NCBI RefSeq assembly: GCF_001637225.1
Contig: NZ_LVJI01000006.1
Coordinates: 124,001 to 188,000, forward strand
Length of the DNA stretch: 64,000 bases
DNA from: Paenibacillus antarcticus
GTDB lineage: Bacteria; Bacillota; Bacilli; Paenibacillales; Paenibacillaceae
Direction of reading: 5' to 3'
The translations under genes and the position numbers were made by a program. Below are positions 36,913-46,386 of the stretch, piece by piece. Under the pieces are notes generated by a model. It was not told the origin of the DNA, ran no database searches, and saw only the letters and a program-made list of their open reading frames with translations. Positions within the stretch are counted from its first letter, which is position 1, and every line of letters begins with the position of its first letter.

Positions 36913-38427
36913 CTAGAATGTGGTGAGACCAAGGATTTTCTGAAGTCTAAATAAAACATCTTTCAGCCATGTGGTCTTCTCTTGATAAGCATCTAGATTT
37001 AATGTATAAGGTGCACCTTCATTGGACCATAATCGATTAAAGTAATCTTGCATCTCCAGATTTAAGGGTTGTTCTGGAGGTACAGATACCCAAAGGTCAT
37101 TCTCCAAGTTATAATCGTCCAGATTACGAGGGGTGAAATTAGTAGATCCACCTATAATAATGGCGTCGTTCGAAGGCTTGGAAATGTACAATAGCTTTGG
37201 ATGATACTGTTCTTTGGTCGTGTTATACCACTTGATCTGAATGGCGTGATCAGATCGTTCGTATAATTCAGCCGCAACGGGACGATTCGGAATGCCAATC
37301 TTATCACTTCCGAATGCATTCTGGTTGGGGTCTAATATGAGTCTTACATCTACGCCTCGCTTTGCTGCATCAAGTAAGCCATTCATTACTTTCTCATCGG
37401 CTAAATAGAACATTCCCATCCACAAGGTATCTCCTTGCGTTGCCTTCTCCATTTCAAGGAGTACATGTTTGTATACCTTACCTTCAGTTAAGTATCGGAC
37501 ACCAATGGGACCTTGAGTTGTCGTCTGGCCACTTGGTTGATATTTCGGTAGTTCACCGCCATCTGACATATTGGCTGCAGCTTGTTCTGTTGCTAATATG
37601 TCTTGGATAATATCTCCTTGCACTTCCAAGGCAATATTCGAATGGAATGCACTCGCATCATGAACGTTTCCAGAGGATATGAGCGCGGTATGCTCACTAA
37701 CAACTACTTTTCGATGATTAGCTTTAACATTAAGTAAGTCTAAGTAAGAACGAAGTGTAATCTTTGGTCCTTGATCAGCCATGAGGTTGGGAATCCATCC
37801 GGTTCCGGATTGTCCAAACCATTGAACAAATGTACGCCAGAAAGCCGAATAAATAGGTGTAGAGTCTCGCAATGGGTCTACATCTGTCATAATCACTCGA
37901 ATGCCCGCCGACTTCAAGTCTTCTAATAGTTCATTGGGTGCTGATCCATAATTGGTATTCACTTCATCTGTAATAAAAACAATATCCATATCAGGGTATT
38001 GCTGTTGATGAGCGATAAGTTTATCAGCCAGCATACGGCTAACTTTTGGGAAAGAGTCACCTTCATGGGTGTAGTTATTAAAAAGAAATAGGTCAATGAC
38101 CAGAAATTCTCTTGATTCTTCTACGATCTGAAGGATTCTTTGCAAAATCTCTTGATCATGTCCCATTTGGTCTTTACCTTTGGCATACGTAATGTCTTTC
38201 CAGAACTGAACATCATCCACGTGATATATGGGGCTTTCATAGGAGATTCCCTCGGGAAGAGGTTTATGGGTCTGGTATATGATTACAGCAATGAGCCATA
38301 ACACTAACAATCCTAGAGTAGAGCCAATCCATATGGTTCGAGGTTTTCGTTTCTTAGGGACTGTATGTTCCAGTTGAAGGGGTTGTCCCGGTGTAATATT
38401 GTTCGCATCTTTGGAGTGTAACCCCAT
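36913..38427 (-). CDS. Membrane-anchored phospholipase D-fold protein with altered HKD motifs
   Basis: This 504-residue protein has one membrane helix near residues 32-50 and a large external domain with two PLD repeats. The motifs keep His and Lys but change the following acid: HRKVVVSEHTALISSGN has Glu where Asp is usual, and HPKLLYISKPSNDAIIIGGSTN has Ser. In PLD enzymes the His attacks the phosphate and Lys and Asn support it, so activity is still possible. The function is unknown; it may act on lipids or teichoic acids outside the membrane. A GAGGAAG precedes the ATG. Confidence 0.8.
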   Translation of the reverse strand: MGLHSKDANNITPGQPLQLEHTVPKKRKPRTIWIGSTLGLLVLWLIAVIIYQTHKPLPEGISYESPIYHVDDVQFWKDITYAKGKDQMGHDQEILQRILQIVEESREFLVIDLFLFNNYTHEGDSFPKVSRMLADKLIAHQQQYPDMDIVFITDEVNTNYGSAPNELLEDLKSAGIRVIMTDVDPLRDSTPIYSAFWRTFVQWFGQSGTGWIPNLMADQGPKITLRSYLDLLNVKANHRKVVVSEHTALISSGNVHDASAFHSNIALEVQGDIIQDILATEQAAANMSDGGELPKYQPSGQTTTQGPIGVRYLTEGKVYKHVLLEMEKATQGDTLWMGMFYLADEKVMNGLLDAAKRGVDVRLILDPNQNAFGSDKIGIPNRPVAAELYERSDHAIQIKWYNTTKEQYHPKLLYISKPSNDAIIIGGSTNFTPRNLDDYNLENDLWVSVPPEQPLNLEMQDYFNRLWSNEGAPYTLNLDAYQEKTTWLKDVLFRLQKILGLTTF

Positions 38428-38567
38428 GTTGATCTTCCTCTCTAATCAAGCTAACGGTGTTTATATATAACTATTAACGTTTGAAACTTCCTTTGAAGCA
38501 GTGAACCATAATTTCATGTTCAGAATATAGCGTGGATCTCTTGAGTGGTTTACTAAATTTTGATGAA

Positions 38568-38618
38568 GTGACAACATCTAACCCATCATGTATAATGAGT
38601 GTACTAAATTTGTATAAG
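38568..38618 (+). promoter_or_regulatory. Promoter of the CarH-like gene with three 11-bp direct repeats
   Basis: GTGACA (38568-38573), a 17-base spacer and TATAAT (38591-38596) form a SigA-type promoter. NTGTA occurs at 38588, 38599 and 38610, exactly 11 bases apart, starting at the -10 box and running downstream. The best unit is ATTTGTATAAG (38608-38618). Confidence 0.7.
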
Positions 38619-38694
38619 GTTCGGACCGTATATATTGAGTCAGATGAAGGTATGAATTAGCCCAGAATGAGAAAAGAAAGAGTGTGGGTATGCT

Positions 38695-39615
38695 GTGTAT
38701 TCTATAAAAAAAGTTGCTGAAATGCTTAATATACCAAGTGTTACACTTCGGGCATGGGAGAATCGGTATTTAGCAGTGGACCCTATGCGTACAGAATCTG
38801 GTTATCGTGTGTATAGTGAGGAGAATATTGAAGATTTACGTTGGTTGAAAGAACAGGTGGAAGATCACGATATTAATATCTCTCAAGCTGTCCGTATGTT
38901 AAAGGCACGGAAAGAAGAAAAGAGTCGTGTACAGTACGTTTCGGATTTGGGTCAAGGTACGACGACGGATGCCTATCAGAATATGAGAGATCAGATCTTT
39001 CAGAAGTTGTTTCATTTCCAAGGTGAACAGGCAAATGCGCTGATAGACTTTGGATTCTCAATGTATGGTTACGATGCGATGCTACACCATATACTTGTTC
39101 CTGTACTAGTCAGAGTGGGAGATGAATGGGAAGAAGGTAAAGCTTCGGTCGCCCAAGAGCATTATATGACAGGCGTAATCTCGCAGCGGTTTTATCAATT
39201 TTTTCACGTATTTCCTATCAATACGCACCTACCTAAAGCACTATCATTCTGTCCCGAAGGAGAATATCACCATGTGGGGTTATTACTCTTTTCATTATTT
39301 CTACGTAAAAATGGACTGGAAGTGCTATATCTAGGTGCGAGTACACCTATGGATGGTGTGATGCAGATTATTGCCGATCAGGATATCCAAATGGTATGCA
39401 TGGCGGTTACAAATGTGACGCAGGTTCCTGATTGTGATGCGTTAGTTACTCAAATGACTGAGCGTTACCCGAACCTTATCTTTGTGCTGGGTGGCAAAGG
39501 GTATGAGAATGCTGGTAGTACGACATACCCGAAATGGGTCATGACGGAACCTTCAGAGCAATGGCAAGATTGGTTTATTCAAAGTGGTCACTTTGGAGCT
39601 AATGGGAGACATTAA
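38695..39615 (+). CDS. CarH/LitR-type MerR regulator with a B12-binding photoreceptor domain
   Basis: This 306-residue protein has a MerR helix-turn-helix (residues 1-70, IKKVAEMLNIPSVTLRAWENRY), a four-helix B12-cap domain (about 95-175), and a Rossmann-type B12-binding domain (183-295). W145 and E155-H156 make the Wx9EH signature, and E190-x-H192-x-x-G195 supplies the lower cobalt ligand; the W-to-H spacing is nearly that of Thermus CarH. Such proteins bind adenosylcobalamin, tetramerise on DNA in the dark and are released by light. It sits 180 bases before a carotenoid operon, its expected target. GTG 38695 is the chosen start; the binding site is weak. Confidence 0.88.
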   Translation: MYSIKKVAEMLNIPSVTLRAWENRYLAVDPMRTESGYRVYSEENIEDLRWLKEQVEDHDINISQAVRMLKARKEEKSRVQYVSDLGQGTTTDAYQNMRDQIFQKLFHFQGEQANALIDFGFSMYGYDAMLHHILVPVLVRVGDEWEEGKASVAQEHYMTGVISQRFYQFFHVFPINTHLPKALSFCPEGEYHHVGLLLFSLFLRKNGLEVLYLGASTPMDGVMQIIADQDIQMVCMAVTNVTQVPDCDALVTQMTERYPNLIFVLGGKGYENAGSTTYPKWVMTEPSEQWQDWFIQSGHFGANGRH

Positions 39616-39680
39616 TATAGTGTAATTATTAATTAGAAGACGACTAGCATGAAGTATAGATGAATAGGATAAAATATTAA

Positions 39681-39715
39681 AACCATGTTGCGGCAATAGA
39701 GCAACATGGTTTTTT
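39681..39715 (+). terminator. Rho-independent terminator between the regulator gene and crt operon
   Basis: AACCATGTTGC (39681-39691) pairs perfectly with GCAACATGGTT (39701-39711), with a T run; it separates the regulator transcript from the crt operon. Confidence 0.92.
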
Positions 39716-39726
39716 GTGCATAACCC

Positions 39727-39766
39727 TTCACAAAATTGTATCGTATTTGTATTATATTTGTATAAT
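39727..39766 (+). promoter_or_regulatory. crt operon promoter with three 11-bp direct repeats (predicted CarH operator)
   Basis: The units AATTGTATCGT (39734), ATTTGTATTAT (39745) and ATTTGTATAAT (39756) are contiguous, head to tail, each exactly 11 bp. They overlie a promoter, either TTCACA-17-TATTAT (39727-39755) or the TATAAT at 39761-39766. Bound repressor would block polymerase. Confidence 0.75.
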
Positions 39767-39795
39767 GTTTTTCGAGGGAGAAAGGTGAGCCACAA

Positions 39796-41346
39796 GTGAG
39801 TCAAGGAAAGAAAAGAAAAACAGTGGCAGTCGTAGGGGCGGGTCCTGGTGGACTTGCTGCTGCCATGCTTTTGGCTGCTAAGGGATATGACGTACAGGTA
39901 TTTGAGAAGCAAGATAGGGTCGGAGGTAGATCTGGACAACTTCAATTGGGAGAGTTCCGATTCGACCGTGGTGCTACATTTCTGATGATGCCGCAGATCT
40001 TGGAACAATTATTTGCCGACGTAGGACGCTCTCTTCAGAAGGAAGTAGAGATGAAAGAATTAGAAACGTTATACAGTCTCCATTTTGGAGACCTCGCATT
40101 TACTCCATCTAAGGATGTTGAGGCTACTGCGTCGCAAATTGCCCGGCTATTTCCTGGTGATGAAGAGGGCTATCGTCGTTACATGGCAGAAGAGGACATC
40201 AAATTCGATAGAATTATGCCCTTACTTCGCCGTCCCTTTCAATCGCTAAAGGATTATTTGAAAAGGGATGTTATACGAGCGCTACCTTACCTCCACGCAA
40301 CAGACACCGTGTATGGACGGCTTTCGCGTTATTTCAAGGATGAGCGATTACGTACATCCTTTTCCTTTCAGGCCAAATACTTAGGGATGTCACCATGGGA
40401 GTGTCCAGGGACATTTACGATATTGTCTTTCATTGAACATAAATTCGGTTTATTTCACCCTATTGGGGGAGTTAACGCGGTCTTTACAGCGATGGCGAAA
40501 GTAACTACCGAACTTGGGGGCGTGATTCATACCTCTTGTGGTGTTAAACAAGTTCTAACCAAGAATGGCACAGCCGTTGGTGTTTTACTTGCGAATGGAG
40601 AGCGTATTGAGGCTGATCATGTCATCGTTAATGCAGATTTCGGAATGGCCATGACGACATTATTTGAACCGGGCTTGCTGAAGAAGTACACACCGGAGAA
40701 GCTGAACAATAAAAAGTACTCCCTGTCCACTGCCATGTTATACATGGGTGTAGAGGGAGAGATTGATTTACCTCATCATTCTGTATATTTTGCGAATGAC
40801 TATCGTAGCAATGTCGATGATATGACAACACACAAAGTATTATCTGATGATGCTTCACTATATGTACACAATCCTTCGGTCATCGACCCTACGCTAGCTC
40901 CTCCAGGTAAATCTTCACTGTATGCCTTGATGCCAGTACCGAATTTGTCAGCTAGTCTGGATTGGGAGAAGGATCGAGAGCATATTCAAGACCGCATGAT
41001 GAAGTTACTTGAGGGCATTCCTGCTTTGTCAGGACTCTCATCTAGGATAGAGGAATCCCTCTTTTTCACACCGCTAGATTGGCAGAATGAACAAGATGTA
41101 TATAAGGGAGCAACCTTTAATCTTTCTCATAACTTAGGTCAAATGATGACACTTCGACCTCATAATCGATTCGAAGAAGTAGAGGGGGTATGGCTTGTAG
41201 GTGGAGGCACACATCCAGGTAGTGGACTGCCTACAATTATTGAATCAGCTCAGATTAGTGTTCGGTTGTTGGAGGAAGAAGATGCTCGTGGGAGCAAGAA
41301 GCAGACTAGCAGAATACCACAATCGAAAGTGGGGAGAACGGTATGA
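39796..41346 (+). CDS. CrtN/CrtI-type carotenoid desaturase (first copy)
   Basis: This is a 516-residue flavin-dependent phytoene desaturase-family protein. It opens [30 protein letters not shown], the FAD-binding fold, then [25 protein letters not shown], and ends [20 protein letters not shown], the CrtI C-terminal signature. It removes hydrogens from a linear carotene such as dehydrosqualene or phytoene. The GTG start at 39796 follows GAGGGAGAAAGGTGAG. The stop overlaps the next start as ATGA. It is the first gene of the crt operon. Confidence 0.85.
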   Translation: MSQGKKRKTVAVVGAGPGGLAAAMLLAAKGYDVQVFEKQDRVGGRSGQLQLGEFRFDRGATFLMMPQILEQLFADVGRSLQKEVEMKELETLYSLHFGDLAFTPSKDVEATASQIARLFPGDEEGYRRYMAEEDIKFDRIMPLLRRPFQSLKDYLKRDVIRALPYLHATDTVYGRLSRYFKDERLRTSFSFQAKYLGMSPWECPGTFTILSFIEHKFGLFHPIGGVNAVFTAMAKVTTELGGVIHTSCGVKQVLTKNGTAVGVLLANGERIEADHVIVNADFGMAMTTLFEPGLLKKYTPEKLNNKKYSLSTAMLYMGVEGEIDLPHHSVYFANDYRSNVDDMTTHKVLSDDASLYVHNPSVIDPTLAPPGKSSLYALMPVPNLSASLDWEKDREHIQDRMMKLLEGIPALSGLSSRIEESLFFTPLDWQNEQDVYKGATFNLSHNLGQMMTLRPHNRFEEVEGVWLVGGGTHPGSGLPTIIESAQISVRLLEEEDARGSKKQTSRIPQSKVGRTV

Positions 41347-42800
41347 CGAGAGTTGCTATCATCGGGGGAGGTATTGGTGGATTAACATCGGCTCTATTGC
41401 TTCACAAACAAGGGATTGATGTCACTGTATTTGAACGATCATCGAAGGTTGGGGGTCGTATTGTATTTGAAGAGGAAGGCCCATACCGCATTGATCAAGG
41501 TCCAACAATTGTGCTGTTACCTGAAATGATTCATAGCATTCTGGAGGAAGCGGGGATATCTAGAGATCGATTAGAACTACTGCGCTGTGACCCGCTATAT
41601 CGTATACACTATCACGATGGAAAGGCATTGACCAAGAGAGCAGATACTCAGGCACAGGTAACAGAGATCGAATCGATATTTCCTGGTGAGGGACGTGGAT
41701 TTAAGCGGTTCATGGCTGATTTGGACGCGATGTATCCAGCCGGTCAGGCGGGATTTCTTGAAAAGGGATTTCAACGTAAAAGGGATTTCTTCACACCTAA
41801 ATTAATGTATCTGATGCTTAAGATGCAAGCACATAAAAGTATCCGAGGTGCAGTCGGACAATATTTCAGAAGTGAAGAGTTAAAGGATGCTTATTCACTA
41901 CAAAGTTTATACATTGGCGGTTCACCGTTTGAAACGCCTGGAATTTATAGTTTGCTACCCTATGCAGAGCATAAGTACGGTGTATGGATGGTGAAAGGTG
42001 GATACGGGAGTCTTCCGGAGTTATTGTCGGAAGAATTAGTTACCCGTAAGATTCCTTTCCAACTAAATACTGAAGTGGAATCTATTATTGTCAAGAATGC
42101 TAAATTCACGGGAGTTAAGGTGAACGGTCAGATCGAGTCATTTGATGCTGTGATATATAATGGCGAATTCCCTCATTTAAAAGGACTTATTGAGGGATCA
42201 GAAGTACCCGCAAAGAAAAAGGTTTTTCGTCCATCCTCGGGCTGTGTTCTGGTGTACTTAGGGGTTGAGAGACGCTGGGAAGAAAGTATGACACATCAAT
42301 TTTTCTTGCCACCGAGTCTGAATACGAGTCTTCGAGAAATATTTCTGGAGAGAAAAATCGCCTCTTCACCATCCTTCTATGTGTTCAATCCTGTTGCGCT
42401 TGATGAGAAGGCGGCGCCTTCAGGGCATAGCGTGATGTACTTTTTGATCCCTGTTCCAGATGCCCAAGGTGTGGATTGGGATATAGAGGTGCCGAGTCTT
42501 GTAGATAAGGTACTTCAAGAAGCAGAAGATCGAGGATTCCAAGGGTTACGTGAAGCTATTCGGTGGAAAAAAATTAGAACGCCTCAAGATGCAGAACAGG
42601 ATGGATTGTTCGGGGGAGGGAGTTTTGGTATTGCACCAACGTTATCTCAATCAGGGGTATTTCGTCCACAGTCGAGACCCTATTCCATTGAAGGATTATA
42701 TACAGCAGGAGCATCTGTACATCCGGGCGGAGGAGTGCCTATTGTTATGCAGGGAGCAAGACTTGCTGTGAATCAGTTGATGAAGGAGATGAGTTTATGA
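41343..42800 (+). CDS. CrtN/CrtI-type carotenoid desaturase (second copy)
   Basis: This 485-residue paralogue of the first gene has [41 protein letters not shown] and the C-terminal [19 protein letters not shown]. It overlaps its neighbours by ATGA at both ends. Two adjacent desaturase-type genes suggest a stepwise or heteromeric desaturation, or one desaturase and one oxidase; the sequence alone does not say which. Confidence 0.85.
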   Translation: MTRVAIIGGGIGGLTSALLLHKQGIDVTVFERSSKVGGRIVFEEEGPYRIDQGPTIVLLPEMIHSILEEAGISRDRLELLRCDPLYRIHYHDGKALTKRADTQAQVTEIESIFPGEGRGFKRFMADLDAMYPAGQAGFLEKGFQRKRDFFTPKLMYLMLKMQAHKSIRGAVGQYFRSEELKDAYSLQSLYIGGSPFETPGIYSLLPYAEHKYGVWMVKGGYGSLPELLSEELVTRKIPFQLNTEVESIIVKNAKFTGVKVNGQIESFDAVIYNGEFPHLKGLIEGSEVPAKKKVFRPSSGCVLVYLGVERRWEESMTHQFFLPPSLNTSLREIFLERKIASSPSFYVFNPVALDEKAAPSGHSVMYFLIPVPDAQGVDWDIEVPSLVDKVLQEAEDRGFQGLREAIRWKKIRTPQDAEQDGLFGGGSFGIAPTLSQSGVFRPQSRPYSIEGLYTAGASVHPGGGVPIVMQGARLAVNQLMKEMSL

Positions 42801-43669
42801 TGAATGAACAGTATTTAGATAGATGCGAAGACATGATTCAAGAGGGGTCTTCCTCCTTTTATCAAGCATTTTGTGGACTGCCGAGTCCTCGACGTGAAGC
42901 AGTTAACGTCATTTATGCTTTCTGCCGCATCATTGACGATAGTGTTGATGAACCAGATAAGGCACCATACTCCATTCATGAATTACGTCAGCATTTCTTG
43001 TTGCTAGATGCAGCAGAAGGGCATTTTATTTGGCCTGCATTAAGGTGGTTATTCAGACAATATCCTGATTTGAATAAGGATCCTTTCCTACGACAAATGG
43101 AAGGACAGTGTTCAGATCTGTCATTTATACATTATACAACAATGGAACAATTGGAACGGTATTGTTATCTAGTGGCTGGAACCGTTGGGGAGATGTTATT
43201 GCCTGTTCTGAGAGAAGAAAGTAGCGCTGAAATCATTGCTTCTGGGATCGCCTTGGGCAAGGGCATGCAGATTGTCAATATTATTCGTGATATTGGGGAT
43301 GATCATAAGCGAGGTCGTCGATACATCCCATTAGATTTAATGAATAAACATGGGTACACAGAAGGGCAAATGGATCGTGGAGAAGTGAATAGTTCATTTA
43401 TAGAACTGATTCGTGAATTGAAGAATTCAGCCCTACGCTGGTTTCAACAAGGGCTTGCTGATATAGAGAGTTACCCTAAGACAAGTGGTATGGCCGTGGA
43501 ATTAGCGGCTACGTTTTATGTTCGTATTTTAAATGCGGTGGAAGCTAATGGTTATGACGTATTTACTCGTAGAGCATTTGTCTCAGATGAAGAAAAAATG
43601 GGACTATTTCTAGACATATATTCAAGGTATACGCAACCCTCGGTAGGAGGGGGGATTGCAATACAATGA
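42797..43669 (+). CDS. crtM: Dehydrosqualene/phytoene synthase (CrtM/CrtB family)
   Basis: This 290-residue squalene/phytoene synthase-family enzyme has the two aspartate-rich motifs FCRIIDDSVDEPD and IVNIIRDIGDDHKRGRRYIP that bind Mg-diphosphate. It joins two farnesyl or geranylgeranyl diphosphates head to head. No GGPP synthase is encoded nearby, and the related Bacillota pathway uses farnesyl diphosphate, so a C30 product is favoured; a C40 product is not excluded. The gene overlaps both neighbours by ATGA. Confidence 0.9.
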   Translation: MMNEQYLDRCEDMIQEGSSSFYQAFCGLPSPRREAVNVIYAFCRIIDDSVDEPDKAPYSIHELRQHFLLLDAAEGHFIWPALRWLFRQYPDLNKDPFLRQMEGQCSDLSFIHYTTMEQLERYCYLVAGTVGEMLLPVLREESSAEIIASGIALGKGMQIVNIIRDIGDDHKRGRRYIPLDLMNKHGYTEGQMDRGEVNSSFIELIRELKNSALRWFQQGLADIESYPKTSGMAVELAATFYVRILNAVEANGYDVFTRRAFVSDEEKMGLFLDIYSRYTQPSVGGGIAIQ

Positions 43670-44436
43670 TCGTAAATATCATATTCTGGGTATGGTACTC
43701 CATAGGAGCAATTCTTCTATTATTTACTGGGGTACCAGATGCTCTGGAATTCTCCAATGGACTATTTCTAATTCTATATGCAATCTATGCTGTGCATCTC
43801 ACTACGAAGGCCGACTTTTATTCTCCTGCGGCCAATAGATTATTTAGGAACTGGAAACATGGCGGATTGTATCTGTCCATCGGGTTAATCTGGTTGAGTG
43901 GCGTCGGGATAGAAATGATAGGTGTTCAGACGGGATGGCCTTTCGGTACTTATGAATATTCAGACATCTTAGGATACCGATTGTTAGGTGTGCCGTTTAC
44001 GTTAGGATTTGCTTGGATTGCTGTCGTGTACAATGCTTCATTAATGAGTCCTACGATAGGGCGGTATGGCAAGCTAGTACGTGCACTGAAGGTAGGATTA
44101 TGGACAGTCATATTGGATCTAGTTCTAGATCCTGTGGCATACCATCGAAGTTTCTGGACTTGGGCTGAGCAAGGTGGTTTCTATGGCGTGCCTTGGAGCA
44201 ATTATTTAAGCTGGTTCATCATTGGTGCACTGATGTCTCTATGTGTTCCACTTTTTAAGATTGACCTTAAAACTTCTAGAAGAGCTGTTAGGCTATATCA
44301 AATGATACTACTCCTATTTGGACTTATGGGCGTGAAAGCAGGGTTATTGGGCATTGGACTCATCGCAGTCACTGGCATGATTATGGCTGAAGGGAGTCAT
44401 CGTTATGCTTATCGCAACGAAGTCAACTCGATTTAA
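43666..44436 (+). CDS. CruF-like carotenoid biosynthesis membrane protein (DUF422)
   Basis: This 256-residue polytopic protein has about seven helices and the DUF422/CruF-type text GVGIEMIGVQTGWPFGTYEYSDILGYRLLGVPFTLGFAW and LDLVLDPVAYHRSFWTW. CruF and its relatives hydrate the end of linear carotenoids (1',2'-hydratase), giving a tertiary hydroxyl group. It begins in an ATGA overlap and overlaps the next gene by 32 bases. It predicts a hydroxylated acyclic product, which is not part of the staphyloxanthin pathway. Confidence 0.83.
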   Translation: MIVNIIFWVWYSIGAILLLFTGVPDALEFSNGLFLILYAIYAVHLTTKADFYSPAANRLFRNWKHGGLYLSIGLIWLSGVGIEMIGVQTGWPFGTYEYSDILGYRLLGVPFTLGFAWIAVVYNASLMSPTIGRYGKLVRALKVGLWTVILDLVLDPVAYHRSFWTWAEQGGFYGVPWSNYLSWFIIGALMSLCVPLFKIDLKTSRRAVRLYQMILLLFGLMGVKAGLLGIGLIAVTGMIMAEGSHRYAYRNEVNSI

Positions 44437-45154
44437 TGCGCTATTCTCTCGATATAACGAGTGGTATCTGATTAGGAGGCAATTTAGATCATTTCATATT
44501 CATGGAGAGTTAGATCCGGAGTCTAGTCAATCTAAAAATCTGTTGTATATCATGAATCATAGCTCATGGTGGGATGGGCTGTTTATGTATTTCTCCACTC
44601 AAAAGGCATCGATTGGTGACCATTATATGATGATGGAACAACGCCAATTGGAGAAGTACGCTTTCTTCCGAAAAGTTGGTGCATATTCTATTGATAGATC
44701 TGACCCAGGGGACATTCGGGCTTCCTTTAGATATACATCCGAGTTATTAAGATCAGGTAAGAGACCATGGATGTTTCCACAAGGGAGTATTCAACATTTG
44801 GAGAGTAGACCGCTGGCATTTCAACCGGGTGTTGGTCTATTGTTACGGCAGAATCCAGAGGTTTCAGTTGTGCCGGTCACACTATATCATGGGTTATTCC
44901 AACATTCTAAGCCTGATGTCACAATGCTTGTGGGAAAACCCCTGCAGCTTCAGTGGAACGATATGAATAGTAGAGAGATTTCTTTACTACTAGAAGAGAG
45001 ACTCCAGTATCAATTAGATGGTCATCGTTTAGCTGTAATAACTTCTCCAGAAGGTATTCCAGAGGGATATCGGAGCTTGCTTCGTGTAGGTAAATCTACG
45101 AATGAGAAATGGGATGCGGTTAGGACGTTTTTTGGAAAACAGCCCTTGGGCTAA
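44405..45154 (+). CDS. PlsC-type acyltransferase of the carotenoid operon
   Basis: This 249-residue acyltransferase resembles 1-acylglycerol-3-phosphate acyltransferases. MNHSSWWDGLF holds a variant of the HX4D motif (N-H-x-S-x-W-D), and KRPWMFPQGSIQHLE corresponds to the FPEGTRS motif with Q in place of E. In related clusters such enzymes esterify a sugar on the carotenoid with a fatty acid (CrtO-like role in staphyloxanthin synthesis). The start lies within the CruF gene. Confidence 0.8.
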   Translation: MLIATKSTRFNALFSRYNEWYLIRRQFRSFHIHGELDPESSQSKNLLYIMNHSSWWDGLFMYFSTQKASIGDHYMMMEQRQLEKYAFFRKVGAYSIDRSDPGDIRASFRYTSELLRSGKRPWMFPQGSIQHLESRPLAFQPGVGLLLRQNPEVSVVPVTLYHGLFQHSKPDVTMLVGKPLQLQWNDMNSREISLLLEERLQYQLDGHRLAVITSPEGIPEGYRSLLRVGKSTNEKWDAVRTFFGKQPLG

Positions 45155-45207
45155 CGATTTGTGAATAGATATGATCATGAATAGTTGTAGGGGAAAAGGT
45201 GATTATA

Positions 45208-46386
45208 ATGATGGCATTAATGCTGAAGATCATTGCTATTGCAGTAGGTTGCCAATTGGGGTTCGTCATATGGAATATTTCTAAAATGCCCAAAATCGGA
45301 CAGGTAAATAACAATAGTAAGGAATCGATAGGATCAACGCTGAAGGACCATTCAGATAGCGGCATGCTGCCCAGAGTATCCATTCTGATCCCCGCACGTA
45401 ATGAATCTCATAATATTGAAGGGTGTTTATCATCTATTCTGAGATGTGATACTTTCAATATGGATGTTGAGGTCCTCATATTAGATGATCATTCTACGGA
45501 TGACACAGAGACTAAGATCAGAGCGATGTCAGAGCTTGATGGAAGAGTAAAGCTTATCAAGGGAAAAGAACTACCTGCTGGCTGGATGGGGAAATCCTTT
45601 GCGTGTCACCAATTGGCTCAACAAGCTGAAGGTGAATGGTTGTTGTTTATAGATGCAGATGTTCGGTTGAAGAACAATGCCCTAAATGATGTTATGAAGA
45701 CGGCTTACTTACAAGGTAAGGGATTAATTACTGGGTTTCCTTTTCAGAAGACAGGGACTTGGTTAGAGAAATTAGTCGTGCCTATGATGGCTTTTACCAT
45801 TGGTTGTCATCTTCCCATTCCGTTAATTCGTTATTCAAAAGACCCAAGGTTTGTTGCAGCGCATGGTGCATTCATGCTCATTCATCATGCCAGTTATGCG
45901 GCGTCAGGTGGACATGTGGGAATCAAGGATGGGCTACTCGACGATATGCAGTTGGCTCGGGCAGTAAAGGTTGCGGGACATACAGTCATGTTAGCTGATG
46001 TGCATGAGCATGCTGAGATGAGGATGTATGAAAGTGCGAGTGAAGTATGGAATGGGTATCACAAAAATATATATGAAGGCGTCGGTCGTAATGGCTTTTT
46101 ACTAATAGCTGTTCTGTCTTTTTATAATCTTTTCTATGTATTTCCACTGATGGCTATTTTGATTTCTATGGGAATGGGAAATGGAATATTAGTTATGGGT
46201 GCAATCGGGGTAACGCTTCTAGGAATGTTGGTGAAGGGGGTAACGGACAGGGCGAGTGGTCAATCGAAATGGCTCTGTTTATGTCTGCCGATCAGTATAC
46301 TTTGTTTATCTGCCATAGCTCTGAATTCTTGGAAATCGGGTGTCACAGGTAAGGGTTACCTATGGAAGGGGAGGTGGTATGGATGA
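45208..46386 (+). CDS. Family 2 glycosyltransferase (CrtQ-like)
   Basis: This 392-residue glycosyltransferase has an N-terminal membrane helix, a GT-A domain with RVSILIPARNESHNIEGCLSSIL, LILDDHSTDDTE and LLFIDADVR (the DxD-like metal site), a GIKDGLLDDMQLARAV acceptor motif and C-terminal helices. It resembles 4,4'-diaponeurosporenoate glycosyltransferase and HpnB-like enzymes and likely attaches a sugar to the oxidised carotenoid. ATG 45208 follows AAGGTG. The stop overlaps the next start (ATGA). Confidence 0.82.
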   Translation: MMALMLKIIAIAVGCQLGFVIWNISKMPKIGQVNNNSKESIGSTLKDHSDSGMLPRVSILIPARNESHNIEGCLSSILRCDTFNMDVEVLILDDHSTDDTETKIRAMSELDGRVKLIKGKELPAGWMGKSFACHQLAQQAEGEWLLFIDADVRLKNNALNDVMKTAYLQGKGLITGFPFQKTGTWLEKLVVPMMAFTIGCHLPIPLIRYSKDPRFVAAHGAFMLIHHASYAASGGHVGIKDGLLDDMQLARAVKVAGHTVMLADVHEHAEMRMYESASEVWNGYHKNIYEGVGRNGFLLIAVLSFYNLFYVFPLMAILISMGMGNGILVMGAIGVTLLGMLVKGVTDRASGQSKWLCLCLPISILCLSAIALNSWKSGVTGKGYLWKGRWYG

